Source: Halorussus sp. MSC15.2
GTDB taxonomy: Archaea; Halobacteriota; Halobacteria; Halobacteriales; Haladaptataceae
DNA: 64,000 nt
NCBI RefSeq assembly: GCF_010747475.1
Contig: NZ_VSLZ01000005.1
Location: 186,001-250,000 of the forward strand
Direction: 5' to 3'
Part shown: piece after piece, positions 36,953 through 44,420 of the stretch
How the letters are laid out: every line of letters starts with the position of its first letter
How positions within the stretch are numbered: position 1 is the first letter of the stretch
The notes under the pieces: model-generated
What the model saw: the letters and a program-made list of their open reading frames with translations, nothing else
Databases searched by the model: none
Told to the model about the DNA's origin: nothing
Position numbers and translations under genes: made by a program

Positions 36953-37162
36953 TCACTCTCCGCCGAGTCGGAACGTCCGCCGCCGGACGTACCCGCAACT
37001 CGGACAGAGGTGGCGGTACTGGACGCGGTCGCCCGTGGTCTCGGCCACCCACCGACCGTCGGCGTCTTCGTATCGGCACTTCGGACAGACGAGGTCCGTC
37101 TCCTCGAAGCGCGACCGGAGTCGCTCGAAGGGGGAACGTCCGCCGTTTCTGGAGTGGGACAT
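36953..37162 (-). CDS. HVO_0649-type small zinc-finger protein
   Basis: 69 residues from the ATG at 37162. Two CxxC pairs, LVCPKCRYEDADGRW and RHLCPSCGYVRRRTF, form a single zinc ribbon after a basic/amphipathic helix SPFERLRSRFEETD. It matches the HVO_0649 class of very small haloarchaeal zinc-finger proteins. A role in nucleic-acid or protein binding is likely but undefined. It is the last ordinary core-type gene before the accessory island. Confidence 0.8.
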   Translation of the reverse strand: MSHSRNGGRSPFERLRSRFEETDLVCPKCRYEDADGRWVAETTGDRVQYRHLCPSCGYVRRRTFRLGGE

Positions 37163-37319
37163 GTTTTGTTGTACGGTATCAATTGGCATAGTTCCTTGGT
37201 AGGAGTGGGGCCACCGCTTTTTGACTTCGGTTATACTACCGACTCTGCGGCGAAATTCTGTCTGTCAGGCATAATTATTAGATAGTAAATAAATTGTCAG
37301 TGTGCGAGAAAAACAGCCC

Positions 37320-38243
37320 ATGGGTATAATTGAAACCACTTCGCTGACAAAACGCTATGGCGATGTAACCGCCATCGAGGACCTCCATCTTACGGTGAGG
37401 AAAGGCGAAGCGTTCGGATTCCTTGGTCCAAACGGCGCAGGCAAATCCACCACTATCAACATCCTTCTCGGATTTCTCGAGCCGTCGAGCGGGAGTGCGT
37501 GCGTGTTGGGCCACGACGTGCAGACCGAATCGAAAGCATTGCGTCGGCGTATCGGAGTAGTTCCGGAGGGCACGAGCGTCTACGAACAACTGACGGGACG
37601 AAAGCACGTCGAGTTAGCGACCCGGATGAAGAACTGCGACGACGACCCCGAGGACCGCCTGCGCTACGTCGGACTCGACCCCGAGGACTGGGACCGGAGA
37701 GCGGGGGACTACTCGAAAGGGATGCGCCAGCGACTCTCACTGGCGATGGGGCTGGTGGGAAATCCCGACCTCCTAATTCTGGACGAACCGACGTCAGGTC
37801 TCGACCCGAACGGGATGCAGGACGTGCGTGATATTATACGCGAGCAAACAGACGCTGGGCGGACAGTGTTTATGTCGAGTCATCTCCTCGCAGAAGTCGA
37901 GTCTGTCTGCAAGCGGGTCGGCATCATGAACGATGGCGAGTTGGTAACTGTAGACGAGGTAGACCGACTCCGTGAGACGGCAGTCGGCGACGCGGACGTG
38001 AAACTCAGCGTCGAAGCGGTTCCCGACGAACTCGACTTGACCGCAATAGAAGGAGTGACCGACGTGACGATAGCGGATTCGACGATTCGCGTGGCCTGCT
38101 CGAAGCGCGACACGAAAATGGCCGTCATCAGACACGTAGATCAGATAGCGACCGTAACCGACGTCGTTGCGGAGGACATCTCGCTCGAAGCCGTCTTCGA
38201 GACTTACACCGAGGACAGACGGATAGTGGAGGAATCGGCATGA
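37320..38243 (+). CDS. ABC transporter ATP-binding protein, island pair 1
   Basis: 307 residues from the ATG at 37320; a GTG at 37302 is also in frame. Walker A GPNGAGKST, signature YSKGMRQRLSLAMGL, Walker B LLILDEPTSGLDPNG and H-loop SSHLLAEVESVCKRVG mark an ABC-2/NatA-DrrA-type exporter ATPase, followed by the C-terminal domain usual in this type. It overlaps its permease by 4 nt. The preceding 60 bp are AT-rich with TATA-like TTATTAGATAG. It is closely related to the ATPase at 39293-40222. The cargo is unknown; the island's cysteine-rich peptides are candidates. Confidence 0.9.
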   Translation: MGIIETTSLTKRYGDVTAIEDLHLTVRKGEAFGFLGPNGAGKSTTINILLGFLEPSSGSACVLGHDVQTESKALRRRIGVVPEGTSVYEQLTGRKHVELATRMKNCDDDPEDRLRYVGLDPEDWDRRAGDYSKGMRQRLSLAMGLVGNPDLLILDEPTSGLDPNGMQDVRDIIREQTDAGRTVFMSSHLLAEVESVCKRVGIMNDGELVTVDEVDRLRETAVGDADVKLSVEAVPDELDLTAIEGVTDVTIADSTIRVACSKRDTKMAVIRHVDQIATVTDVVAEDISLEAVFETYTEDRRIVEESA

Positions 38244-39073
38244 GTATCAGTGACGTCGTCCGAACGGACCTGAGCGTCCTCAGGCGTTCGAAGCTCTCAT
38301 GGGCGGTCCTCACTGTTCTCCTGTTCTCTACTGCGGGGGCGTTCTATCGGTCGATAAATCGAACACCGGTCGGGACGGCCGAGAAGGGCATCACCGCAAT
38401 CGCGTACGGTGCGATGATTGTGATTCCAATCACGGCCCTCGTTGCTTCTGCGTTCGCTATCGCTGCGGAGCGCGAGAACGGAACGATACGGTTCCTCCTC
38501 GGCTTCCCGAACGAACGAGTCGAGGTCGTTCTCGGAAAAGTTCTGTCTCGGGCTATCCTCGTCAACGGCGGACTCGCGCTCGGATTTCTCGCTGTCGCAC
38601 TATTAGCGGTCGTCGGGGCTGACAGACCCCGACTTATCACGGTCGGCCAGTTCGCACTCTTGACGATGTTGTTCGCCACCTCCTACGTCGGTCTCGCGGT
38701 GGGAATCTCCGCCGGAGTAACGACCCAGATACGCGCAATCGGGGGGACTATAGTGGCGTACCTCTTTTGGAGCATCTTCTGGCTTCCCGGTTTCCCCTAC
38801 TCGGTCGCGGTGTACGTAGAGAATCTTTTAGCAAAGATAGTCGGACACGAACTCGGTCGGACGACCGTCGTACACATCGAGGTTCTCAATCCACCGACGG
38901 CCTACATGCAGACGGTACAGGTTTTGGGACCGTCGTTCGAGGAGTTCTCGAGGGGGTCATCGATGGCGAGCGCACTCGTCGAGCCGAGCGTCGCCATCGG
39001 GTCGCTCGTGGCGTGGACCGTCCTGCCGCTCGCGTTCGGCTACTGGCGGTTCAGAGCCGCCGAGATAAACTAA
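38240..39073 (+). CDS. ABC-2-type permease, island pair 1
   Basis: 277 residues with six hydrophobic segments (about 21-36, 54-75, 106-129, 138-160, 172-188 and 253-270). Signature region AIAAERENGTIRFLLGFPNERVEVVLGK is the ABC-2 amphipathic segment. It overlaps the ATPase gene by 4 nt and should form an exporter with it. The paralogue at 40219-41040 has the same layout (AKEREQGNIRFLLSFPNDRR). A copy of the lpdA 3' end begins 15 nt after its stop. Confidence 0.88.
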   Translation: MSISDVVRTDLSVLRRSKLSWAVLTVLLFSTAGAFYRSINRTPVGTAEKGITAIAYGAMIVIPITALVASAFAIAAERENGTIRFLLGFPNERVEVVLGKVLSRAILVNGGLALGFLAVALLAVVGADRPRLITVGQFALLTMLFATSYVGLAVGISAGVTTQIRAIGGTIVAYLFWSIFWLPGFPYSVAVYVENLLAKIVGHELGRTTVVHIEVLNPPTAYMQTVQVLGPSFEEFSRGSSMASALVEPSVAIGSLVAWTVLPLAFGYWRFRAAEIN

Positions 39074-39087
39074 ATAGGAATTTTCGG

Positions 39088-39123
39088 TTATCGATTCAGC
39101 GTGTGAATCGCGTGCCCGAGTGC
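39088..39123 (-). pseudogene. Fragment of the lpdA 3' end, 11 codons plus stop
   Basis: On the minus strand this reads ALGHAIHTLNR followed by TAA, exactly the C-terminus of the intact LpdA at 44654. A 26-bp core (39095-39120) is identical to 41965-41990 and 44661-44686. The flanking differences (GCA/GCG, AAT/AAC, CGA/CGC) are synonymous. Sequence beyond 39124 is unrelated to lpdA. This is the third lpdA end in the island. Confidence 0.7.
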
Positions 39124-39292
39124 TGTATCAAAACGGCTTTCCACGACTCAGGTTTGAACATAGTTTGGTTCCCATCTCCGAGAAACAGTCGTATCGTCAT
39201 GTTTCAAGGTCACGTTCTGTATTGCCGAGAACCCGACGATACGACGAACGCCATAATAAGATACTTAAGATAATAATTAGAAATTAATCACG

Positions 39293-40222
39293 ATGGCTGC
39301 TATCGAGACTTCGGGCTTGACGAAACACTACGGCGATATCGTCGCCGTCGATGATTTAGATTTGGTCGTTGAAGAAGGTGAAGCATTTGGATTTCTTGGT
39401 CCGAACGGGGCCGGTAAGTCAACGACTATTGATTTGCTTCTGGGTTTTCTGACACCGACTCGTGGGAACGCGGAGATACTAGGCCACGACGTAGAATCAG
39501 AATCAAAGACAGTTCGAGAGCAACTCGGTGTCCTTCCCGAAGGAGCCAGCACCTACAGTAATCTAACAGGAATAGAACACGTGGATTTAGCAATTGAGAT
39601 GAAAGGCGGTGCTGACGAGACTGAAGAGTTGTTGGAGTACGTCGGACTATCACCGGAAGATTGGGACCGTCCCGTCGGTGGCTACTCGAAAGGGATGCGC
39701 CAACGTCTCGCACTCGGGATGGCACTGGTCGGCGACCCCGAGATGCTACTTCTCGACGAACCATCCAGTGGACTGGACCCTTCCGGGATACGTGATATTC
39801 GGAATATCATCGAGGATCAGGTCGACGCGGGACGAACTGTTTTTTTCTCCAGCCACATTCTTTCGGAAGTAGAGTCTGTCTGTGAACGGGTTGGAATTAT
39901 GCGGGACGGGACGCTCGTCACTGTAGACGAGGTCGAAAAACTTCGTGCGGCAACTGTCGGCGATGCGGAAATCAAACTCCGTGTTGAGACTGTTCCTAAC
40001 CGCCTCAATCTCTCGAATATCGATAACGTGAGTGACGTGAGGACGAAGAACGATACGATTCGTGCGACCTGTTCGACGCCGTCCGCGAAAATCAGCGTGA
40101 TTAATCAGGTGGACGAAGAAGTGGAAATTACAGATGTCGTAGCTGAGGATACTTCTCTCGAAACAGTGTTCAATACGTACGTGCAGAACGGCCGGTCGGA
40201 AGCAACGGGGGACTCGCCATGA
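39293..40222 (+). CDS. ABC transporter ATP-binding protein, island pair 2
   Basis: 309 residues. Walker A GPNGAGKST, signature YSKGMRQRLALGMAL, Walker B MLLLDEPSSGLDPSG and H-loop SSHILSEVESVCERVG. It is similar throughout to the ATPase at 37320-38243, including the C-terminal domain (TVDEVEKLRAATVGDAEIKL vs TVDEVDRLRETAVGDADVKL). Codons are more AT-rich than in pair 1. A TATA-like CTTAAGATAATAAT precedes the ATG by about 20-33 nt. It overlaps its permease by 4 nt. Confidence 0.9.
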   Translation: MAAIETSGLTKHYGDIVAVDDLDLVVEEGEAFGFLGPNGAGKSTTIDLLLGFLTPTRGNAEILGHDVESESKTVREQLGVLPEGASTYSNLTGIEHVDLAIEMKGGADETEELLEYVGLSPEDWDRPVGGYSKGMRQRLALGMALVGDPEMLLLDEPSSGLDPSGIRDIRNIIEDQVDAGRTVFFSSHILSEVESVCERVGIMRDGTLVTVDEVEKLRAATVGDAEIKLRVETVPNRLNLSNIDNVSDVRTKNDTIRATCSTPSAKISVINQVDEEVEITDVVAEDTSLETVFNTYVQNGRSEATGDSP

Positions 40223-41040
40223 GCGTCAGGTTAATCCTCCGGCAAGACCTGCTGGCGCTACGTCGAACGAAACTAGTGTGGGCAGTACTACTCTTCTGTC
40301 CGTTACTCGTATTTGGAGGATTTTATGCAGTGGTTAGTAACCAAACAGGTACTAATCAAACGGTTCTTCTCGGCCTTCTCGGAATAGTTTTCCCGATACT
40401 GGTGTTCGTCCCGATGCTCTCGTTGGTGGTCTCGGCCTTCTCGATAGCGAAAGAACGGGAACAGGGAAACATCCGGTTTTTACTTTCGTTTCCCAACGAC
40501 CGACGGGAGGTCGTCCTCGGGAAATTTTGTTCTCGAAGTTTGCTGACCGCCGGCGGTTTACTGGTAGGGTTCGTTCTGGCTACGCTACTTTCCGTATTCC
40601 TTACTGGTACTCTGAATATCGGGATGTTCCTGACCTTCTCGGTGTTGACGCTTCTCCTTATGACGTCCTACGTTAGTATCGCTACCGGTATTTCCGCCAC
40701 TGTGACTACCCAGTCGCGTGCGATAGTCGCATCGATAGGAGCGTACCTCGTCTGGAACGTCTTCTGGATTCCCGCTGTCCCGAACTCGATTCCGTCACTT
40801 CTAGAGCAACATTTCGGTCTTTCCAATTCTTCACTGATACTCTTAAGGATGGGTAGCCCATCGAACGCGTACCTTCAGTCGATACAGTACGTCTCTCCGA
40901 GAACTGAGAAGTTAGTAGAAACTATGTCGGCGGGGTCTGAATTGGGCTCTCCGTTGGTCGCGGTAAGTATGCTCATCGTCTGGTCCGTGCTTCCACTCGT
41001 ACTGGGATATTGGCAGTTCCAGAAGGCAGACATATCCTAA
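40219..41040 (+). CDS. ABC-2-type permease, island pair 2
   Basis: 273 residues with six hydrophobic segments, with the conserved AKEREQGNIRFLLSFPNDRR segment after segment 2. It is the same architecture as the permease at 38240-39073. It overlaps its ATPase gene by 4 nt and is followed 178 nt later by the 16-Cys precursor on the same strand, which may be its export substrate or the target of its immunity function (inference). Confidence 0.88.
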   Translation: MSVRLILRQDLLALRRTKLVWAVLLFCPLLVFGGFYAVVSNQTGTNQTVLLGLLGIVFPILVFVPMLSLVVSAFSIAKEREQGNIRFLLSFPNDRREVVLGKFCSRSLLTAGGLLVGFVLATLLSVFLTGTLNIGMFLTFSVLTLLLMTSYVSIATGISATVTTQSRAIVASIGAYLVWNVFWIPAVPNSIPSLLEQHFGLSNSSLILLRMGSPSNAYLQSIQYVSPRTEKLVETMSAGSELGSPLVAVSMLIVWSVLPLVLGYWQFQKADIS

Positions 41041-41175
41041 CTTTACGACTCTTAATTCATTGTTGATATTGGGATACGTTTCCAATATATTACAGCCATA
41101 ATATCCAATACAGTGCAATATACTCAAATTACCACTCCCACACACACCATCAAATGATTAGAATTAAGTTCTTCT

Positions 41176-41183
41176 ATTATAAT
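41176..41183 (+). promoter_or_regulatory. TATA-like box of the 16-Cys precursor gene
   Basis: ATTATAAT lies 35 nt before the TTG start at 41219. The whole 41041-41218 spacer is AT-rich and holds no gene. Confidence 0.45.
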
Positions 41184-41218
41184 CAGGTTTACAAATATCC
41201 AAGAAAAACCGAAGTGGA

Positions 41219-41848
41219 TTGGATCGACGCCAGATGCTAAAAGAATCTGCCGCCGGCGCGCTCGTCGCGTTTGGGGGTACGACTGCCGCTAGTGCCAAAC
41301 AGGACGTTGGACTCACGAAAACCGAAGAGGAGGCCGTCATCGAGGAGTACAAAGACGCGGCAATGGTTCGAGAAGCAGTGCACGAGCAAACGGACCTACT
41401 GAAGGAACTCGAAGCAGATGGTGTTCTCGACGAACAGACCATCGACGATCTCGAGGAACTGAGCGAACCCTCCGACAACGTCGGGGAGCACGTGACCGCC
41501 TACCGACACGGCTACCGGCACACGCCACGAATCAAGATTTTCCGTCGCGTAGACGCCGGATTCCTGTCGCTCTCCGTCTTCCCGGAGGAGGACACCGCTC
41601 ACGCTACGCTGAACCCCGTCGAAAATGGTGAGCCGCTCGGTAAGGACCACCTCGTGAAATACGGAAGTATGCCGGAACCAGACCCGGACGGATGTGTCGA
41701 TCCGGGGCACTGTCAGGATTGTTCCGATTGTTCCGAAGAGTGTTGTGCGCGGGACCCTCAGGGCGACTGTACCCAGTGGTGTACTCAGTGTGACTGCGAT
41801 TGTGTCTGCTGTGACTGTGGTGTCCTCTGTAGTAGCTACTGCGCATAA
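41219..41848 (+). CDS. Tat-exported precursor with a 16-cysteine C-terminal tail
   Basis: 209 residues. TTG start at 41219 is chosen because it gives the twin-arginine signal MDRRQMLKESAAGALVAFGG; no ATG upstream keeps the frame. A signal cleavage site near AASA/KQ is likely. Residues 30-155 are acidic and helical/beta with no cysteine. From residue 159 the tail holds 16 Cys in 51 residues, including EECC, CDCDCVCCDC and CSSYC. The layout (Tat signal, propeptide, Cys-rich end) is that of halocin C8-type preproproteins, but the Cys spacing is denser, so metal binding is the alternative. It stands alone downstream of ABC pair 2. Confidence 0.75.
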   Translation: MDRRQMLKESAAGALVAFGGTTAASAKQDVGLTKTEEEAVIEEYKDAAMVREAVHEQTDLLKELEADGVLDEQTIDDLEELSEPSDNVGEHVTAYRHGYRHTPRIKIFRRVDAGFLSLSVFPEEDTAHATLNPVENGEPLGKDHLVKYGSMPEPDPDGCVDPGHCQDCSDCSEECCARDPQGDCTQWCTQCDCDCVCCDCGVLCSSYCA

Positions 41849-41957
41849 CTAAGAGCAAAGACGGGTCGAGAACTGCGCTACGGAGTAGCCTCGTAGCGTC
41901 TACCGGCCGACCCTTCGGTCGGTTTTACTAGTCACAGAGTGGATACGTAGAGTCGCT

Positions 41958-42243
41958 CTAACGGTTCAGCGTGTGAATCGCGTGCCCGAGCGCGTTTTCG
42001 GCGGCCTCCATCACGGCCTCCGAGAGCGTCGGGTGGGTGTGAATCGTCGCGGCCACATCCTCCAGCGTCGCGCCCATCTCGATAGCCAGACCGAGTTCGG
42101 CAATCAGTTCGAAGGCCTCCGGTCCCACAATCTGCGCGCCGAGCAGGAAGCCGCTGGGTTCGTCCGCGACGATGCGGACGAAGCCGTCGGCGTGGCCGGT
42201 GGAGTAGGTCCCCTCCGGACCGAGCGTGACTGCTTCTATACGT
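41958..42243 (-). pseudogene. Chimeric remnant: first 13 codons of pheA fused in frame to the last 80 codons of lpdA
   Basis: On the minus strand, 42239-42201 encodes IEAVTLGPEGTYS, the PheA N-terminus with its ATG changed to ATA. At 42200 it passes in frame to TGHADGFVRIVADEPSGF... and ends ALGHAIHTLNR with TAG at 41958-41960. The lpdA part (41961-42200) matches 44657-44896 with about 18 differences in 240 nt, all synonymous except V-to-I and S-to-F. The pheA part matches 36735-36773 at 35 of 39 positions and continues into the pheA upstream DNA to about 42288. With no start codon it is probably not translated. Confidence 0.8.
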
Positions 42244-42387
42244 TTTCTGTTTCGCGGAGGGGTGAAAAGAGCAGTGGCTGTGACAGAACTTTAGCAAGGG
42301 ATAAAGTGATTTGAACCACGCTGCCGGAATTCTCCTGTACGAATAGAAATAGTAGTATGTTCTACACGCACCCATCTAATAGTTAGG

Positions 42388-42395
42388 TTTAATAA
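42388..42395 (+). promoter_or_regulatory. TATA-like box of the halocin-like gene
   Basis: TTTAATAA lies 25 nt before the ATG at 42421 in very AT-rich DNA; a leaderless transcript is likely. The stretch 42290-42387 upstream holds no gene. Confidence 0.5.
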
Positions 42396-42420
42396 CAATT
42401 ATATCATTATATAATATGAA

Positions 42421-43266
42421 ATGGAAGACGAAAATCAGTCAAAGAGAGAAGAGTCAAAGAACAAAGCGTCAATCACCCGACGAGGAGTCCTTGGGGTATT
42501 AGGTGCAACCGCTGGTGCAACCGTTAGCTCAGGATTTACTAAACCGGTTTCTGCAGACTCTGTAGATATAACCGATCTCCGGGGTTCAGTAAGAACGCTG
42601 TTTGAAGAAGTGGGAGAACCAGCAATCGTTAACCAAAATGTGAATGTTTATCATGGTGATTTTACCCTGAAGGTTATTCGATTCGAAACCAAAGTCGGTG
42701 CCATCACTCACCGAGAGGTTCTTAATTCGAAAGTTGAAAAGTTCGATCGGGGGGACACGTCCACAGGATTCGAACTAAAGGACCTTACTGAAGAGATTCA
42801 GCGAAAGCTCCCCACTCGGTTCAATAGCGTCCCCATAGGAGTTGAACTCCACATGAAGGTGGAAAATAATGGAATGAGTCTCAGCACTACCGTAACTGAG
42901 AAAGAACAGGAACAACTGTCAAATTTTGTCGATACTGGTGAATTTATTGCACGACACACTGATGGCTCCTACTTCATCAGGACTGCGGACGGCAATGTGT
43001 TCAAAGTTTCTAGTGAGACAGATCGGCCAAACATAAGACAACCTTCGGTCGAAGAAGTCGCAAGCGAGCAAATTAACGCAGATGCATGCTTCGATTGTGG
43101 TACTAATGCTCCCGAATGTGCTAGTAATTGTTTCAATGCTTGTGCCTTTGTCATTGGAAATGGCGATCCCCTGCATTGCGGTGAATGTATTGCCCAACAC
43201 TGCGTGGGTTTAGACGTAAAAGCCTGCGCAAAATGCATCGCTAGCCTGCCAGAATCTATTCGATAA
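42421..43266 (+). CDS. Halocin C8-like Tat-exported preproprotein
   Basis: 281 residues. The Tat signal is SITRRGVLGVLGATAGATVS (17-36). Residues 47-220 form a soluble pro-domain (FEEVGEPAIVNQNVNVYHGD, VELHMKVENNGMSLSTTVTE) without Cys. The last 59 residues carry ten cysteines at 223, 226, 233, 237, 241, 253, 256, 261, 269 and 272. Halocin C8, a haloarchaeal antimicrobial peptide with ten cysteines, is cut from the C-terminus of a similar preproprotein whose N-terminal part gives immunity (known for that system). Antimicrobial function here is inferred. Codons are notably AT-rich, unlike core genes. Its 3' end overlaps the convergent LolA-like gene by 11 nt. Confidence 0.75.
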   Translation: MEDENQSKREESKNKASITRRGVLGVLGATAGATVSSGFTKPVSADSVDITDLRGSVRTLFEEVGEPAIVNQNVNVYHGDFTLKVIRFETKVGAITHREVLNSKVEKFDRGDTSTGFELKDLTEEIQRKLPTRFNSVPIGVELHMKVENNGMSLSTTVTEKEQEQLSNFVDTGEFIARHTDGSYFIRTADGNVFKVSSETDRPNIRQPSVEEVASEQINADACFDCGTNAPECASNCFNACAFVIGNGDPLHCGECIAQHCVGLDVKACAKCIASLPESIR

Positions 43267-44002
43267 ACGGTTTTCTACGTACCTCTTTTGCGTTTTCGGG
43301 AGGAGTAAACTTGAAGAGAGAGCAATCAATCTCGATGTTAAATTCAACCTCCTCAAACGTTTTCATGAGGAAGTACACCCCGTCCGGAACATCCCCGAGT
43401 GAATCTGTCTGCAACAGTGGCATCTCTTGGATGTTGGCCCGTGCCTCCTCCTTGATGGGGAACCAGTATTCGTCGTCTATCCACAGAGTTATGTACTCGT
43501 ATCCTCGGTAGAGGGAATCCGCGTCCGCTGTCGGTCGAAACGACAGGACGTGTGTCTCTCGACCTGCGACGGTCTCCCTCCCATCGTACGTCACGTCGAA
43601 GTTCGATTTGGGAGAGGACCCAATTAACGTCGCGTCCGTGTTGGGATTAGGTCGACCCTCGGCCGGGTCGAAATCGAGACTGTGATACTTTTTCGCTTCA
43701 CGGTCATACAGTATCACTCCATCTCGATTCTGTATCATGAGATCTACGCCCTCGAATTCAGGCGTCGGGTCGTGCGTGACGCCAAGGTCGAAATCGAACT
43801 CGTCGACGGTTTCCACGGACAGTTGTTCGTTGCGAGTTCTGTTCGGAAGATCCTCCCACAGTTCAAGTCGGACCGTTCTCAGGCCGCCACCGTATTTTTC
43901 GGTTTTTCGTTTCGTCCCGTGAATGGTGTCCGGCAAATTGTCCGTGGCCTGGAGTTCGTCGAGGATTTCCTCGACTGAAGGCGTATCCTCATTCGTGGTC
44001 AT
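43256..44002 (-). CDS. LolA/LppX-like protein without signal peptide
   Basis: 248 residues from the ATG at 44002; a GTG at 44011 is the alternative. It has the beta-rich LolA-like pattern: RTVRLELWEDLPNRTRNEQL, DLMIQNRDGVILYDREAKKY, ETVAGRETHVLSFRP, YITLWIDDEYWFPIKEEA and a final EIDCSLFKFTPPENAKEVRR. Most haloarchaeal members are exported lipoproteins; this one starts with acidic TTNEDTPSVEEILDELQATD and has no signal, so it should stay in the cytosol. It is convergent with the halocin-like gene and overlaps it, suggesting linked function (immunity or maturation), which is inference. TATA-like TTTATATA at 44039-44046 on the minus strand. Confidence 0.7.
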   Translation of the reverse strand: MTTNEDTPSVEEILDELQATDNLPDTIHGTKRKTEKYGGGLRTVRLELWEDLPNRTRNEQLSVETVDEFDFDLGVTHDPTPEFEGVDLMIQNRDGVILYDREAKKYHSLDFDPAEGRPNPNTDATLIGSSPKSNFDVTYDGRETVAGRETHVLSFRPTADADSLYRGYEYITLWIDDEYWFPIKEEARANIQEMPLLQTDSLGDVPDGVYFLMKTFEEVEFNIEIDCSLFKFTPPENAKEVRRKPFIE

Positions 44003-44085
44003 GGCTTCCACATCGTCCTACAGTTAAGTAGATACACATATATAAAACGCGGTCGAGATGTGTCGGGGCTACCGCTATCGGTTCA

Positions 44086-44259
44086 TCAGTGGATACTGTT
44101 ACCACAACTGCATCCGCAACAGTACCCGCGGCCGCTCTGATCCTTGAGTCAATCATCACCGCTACCGCACCCGCCCCAGCACCCACATCCGTCACCGCTC
44201 CGTATCCTTGTCCATATCAGACCACCTAGAGGTATGTGATAGTTACTTACAGGAGGGTA
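44086..44259 (-). other. Cys/Gly-coding segments, possible remnant of another peptide gene
   Basis: In one minus-strand frame, 44259-44149 ends with SGDGCGCWGGCGSGDD and TGA. The same frame continues from 44148 to 44086 with GRGYCCGCSCGNSIH and another TGA. Seven cysteines within about 35 codons next to two Cys-rich precursor genes is notable, but there is no start codon in the frame and the upstream stop is TAA at 44260-44262. It may be a decayed third Cys-rich tail, or chance. Confidence 0.25.
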
Positions 44260-44312
44260 TTAGAAACCTATAGGTGTCTTTAGAGGAGCAATCCCGCGAA
44301 GGAGACGGTTGA

Positions 44313-44420
44313 TTACTCCAGTTCGCCCGACTCCCCGTCGTCCATCGACTCGGTGGCCTCGAGGCCGGAGAACGCACCGCTGGCGACCGCGGCGTCGAAC
44401 TCGTGGGGCGGTCCGCCGAG
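44313..44420 (-). pseudogene. C-terminal fragment of an unidentified protein
   Basis: Minus-strand reading gives LGGPPHEFDAAVASGAFSG, then LEATESMDDGESGELE and a TAA at 44313-44315. Haloarchaeal codon use and acidic ending look like a genuine C-terminus; AAVASGAFSGLEATES resembles the last helix of FAD-dependent amine-oxidase-like proteins, but this is a weak resemblance. It stops abruptly where the livF remnant begins. Confidence 0.45.

Noticed and set aside
39096-39200. A 34-residue minus-strand frame (begins MTIRLFLGDGNQTMF)
   Set aside because: It runs into the lpdA-end fragment in another frame and has no promoter or similarity I recognise; better explained by chance.
43989-44195. A 68-residue minus-strand frame rich in Ala and Val
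   Set aside because: No family resemblance; it overlaps the start of the LolA-like gene and its promoter. The Cys/Gly frame in the same DNA is the more notable reading.
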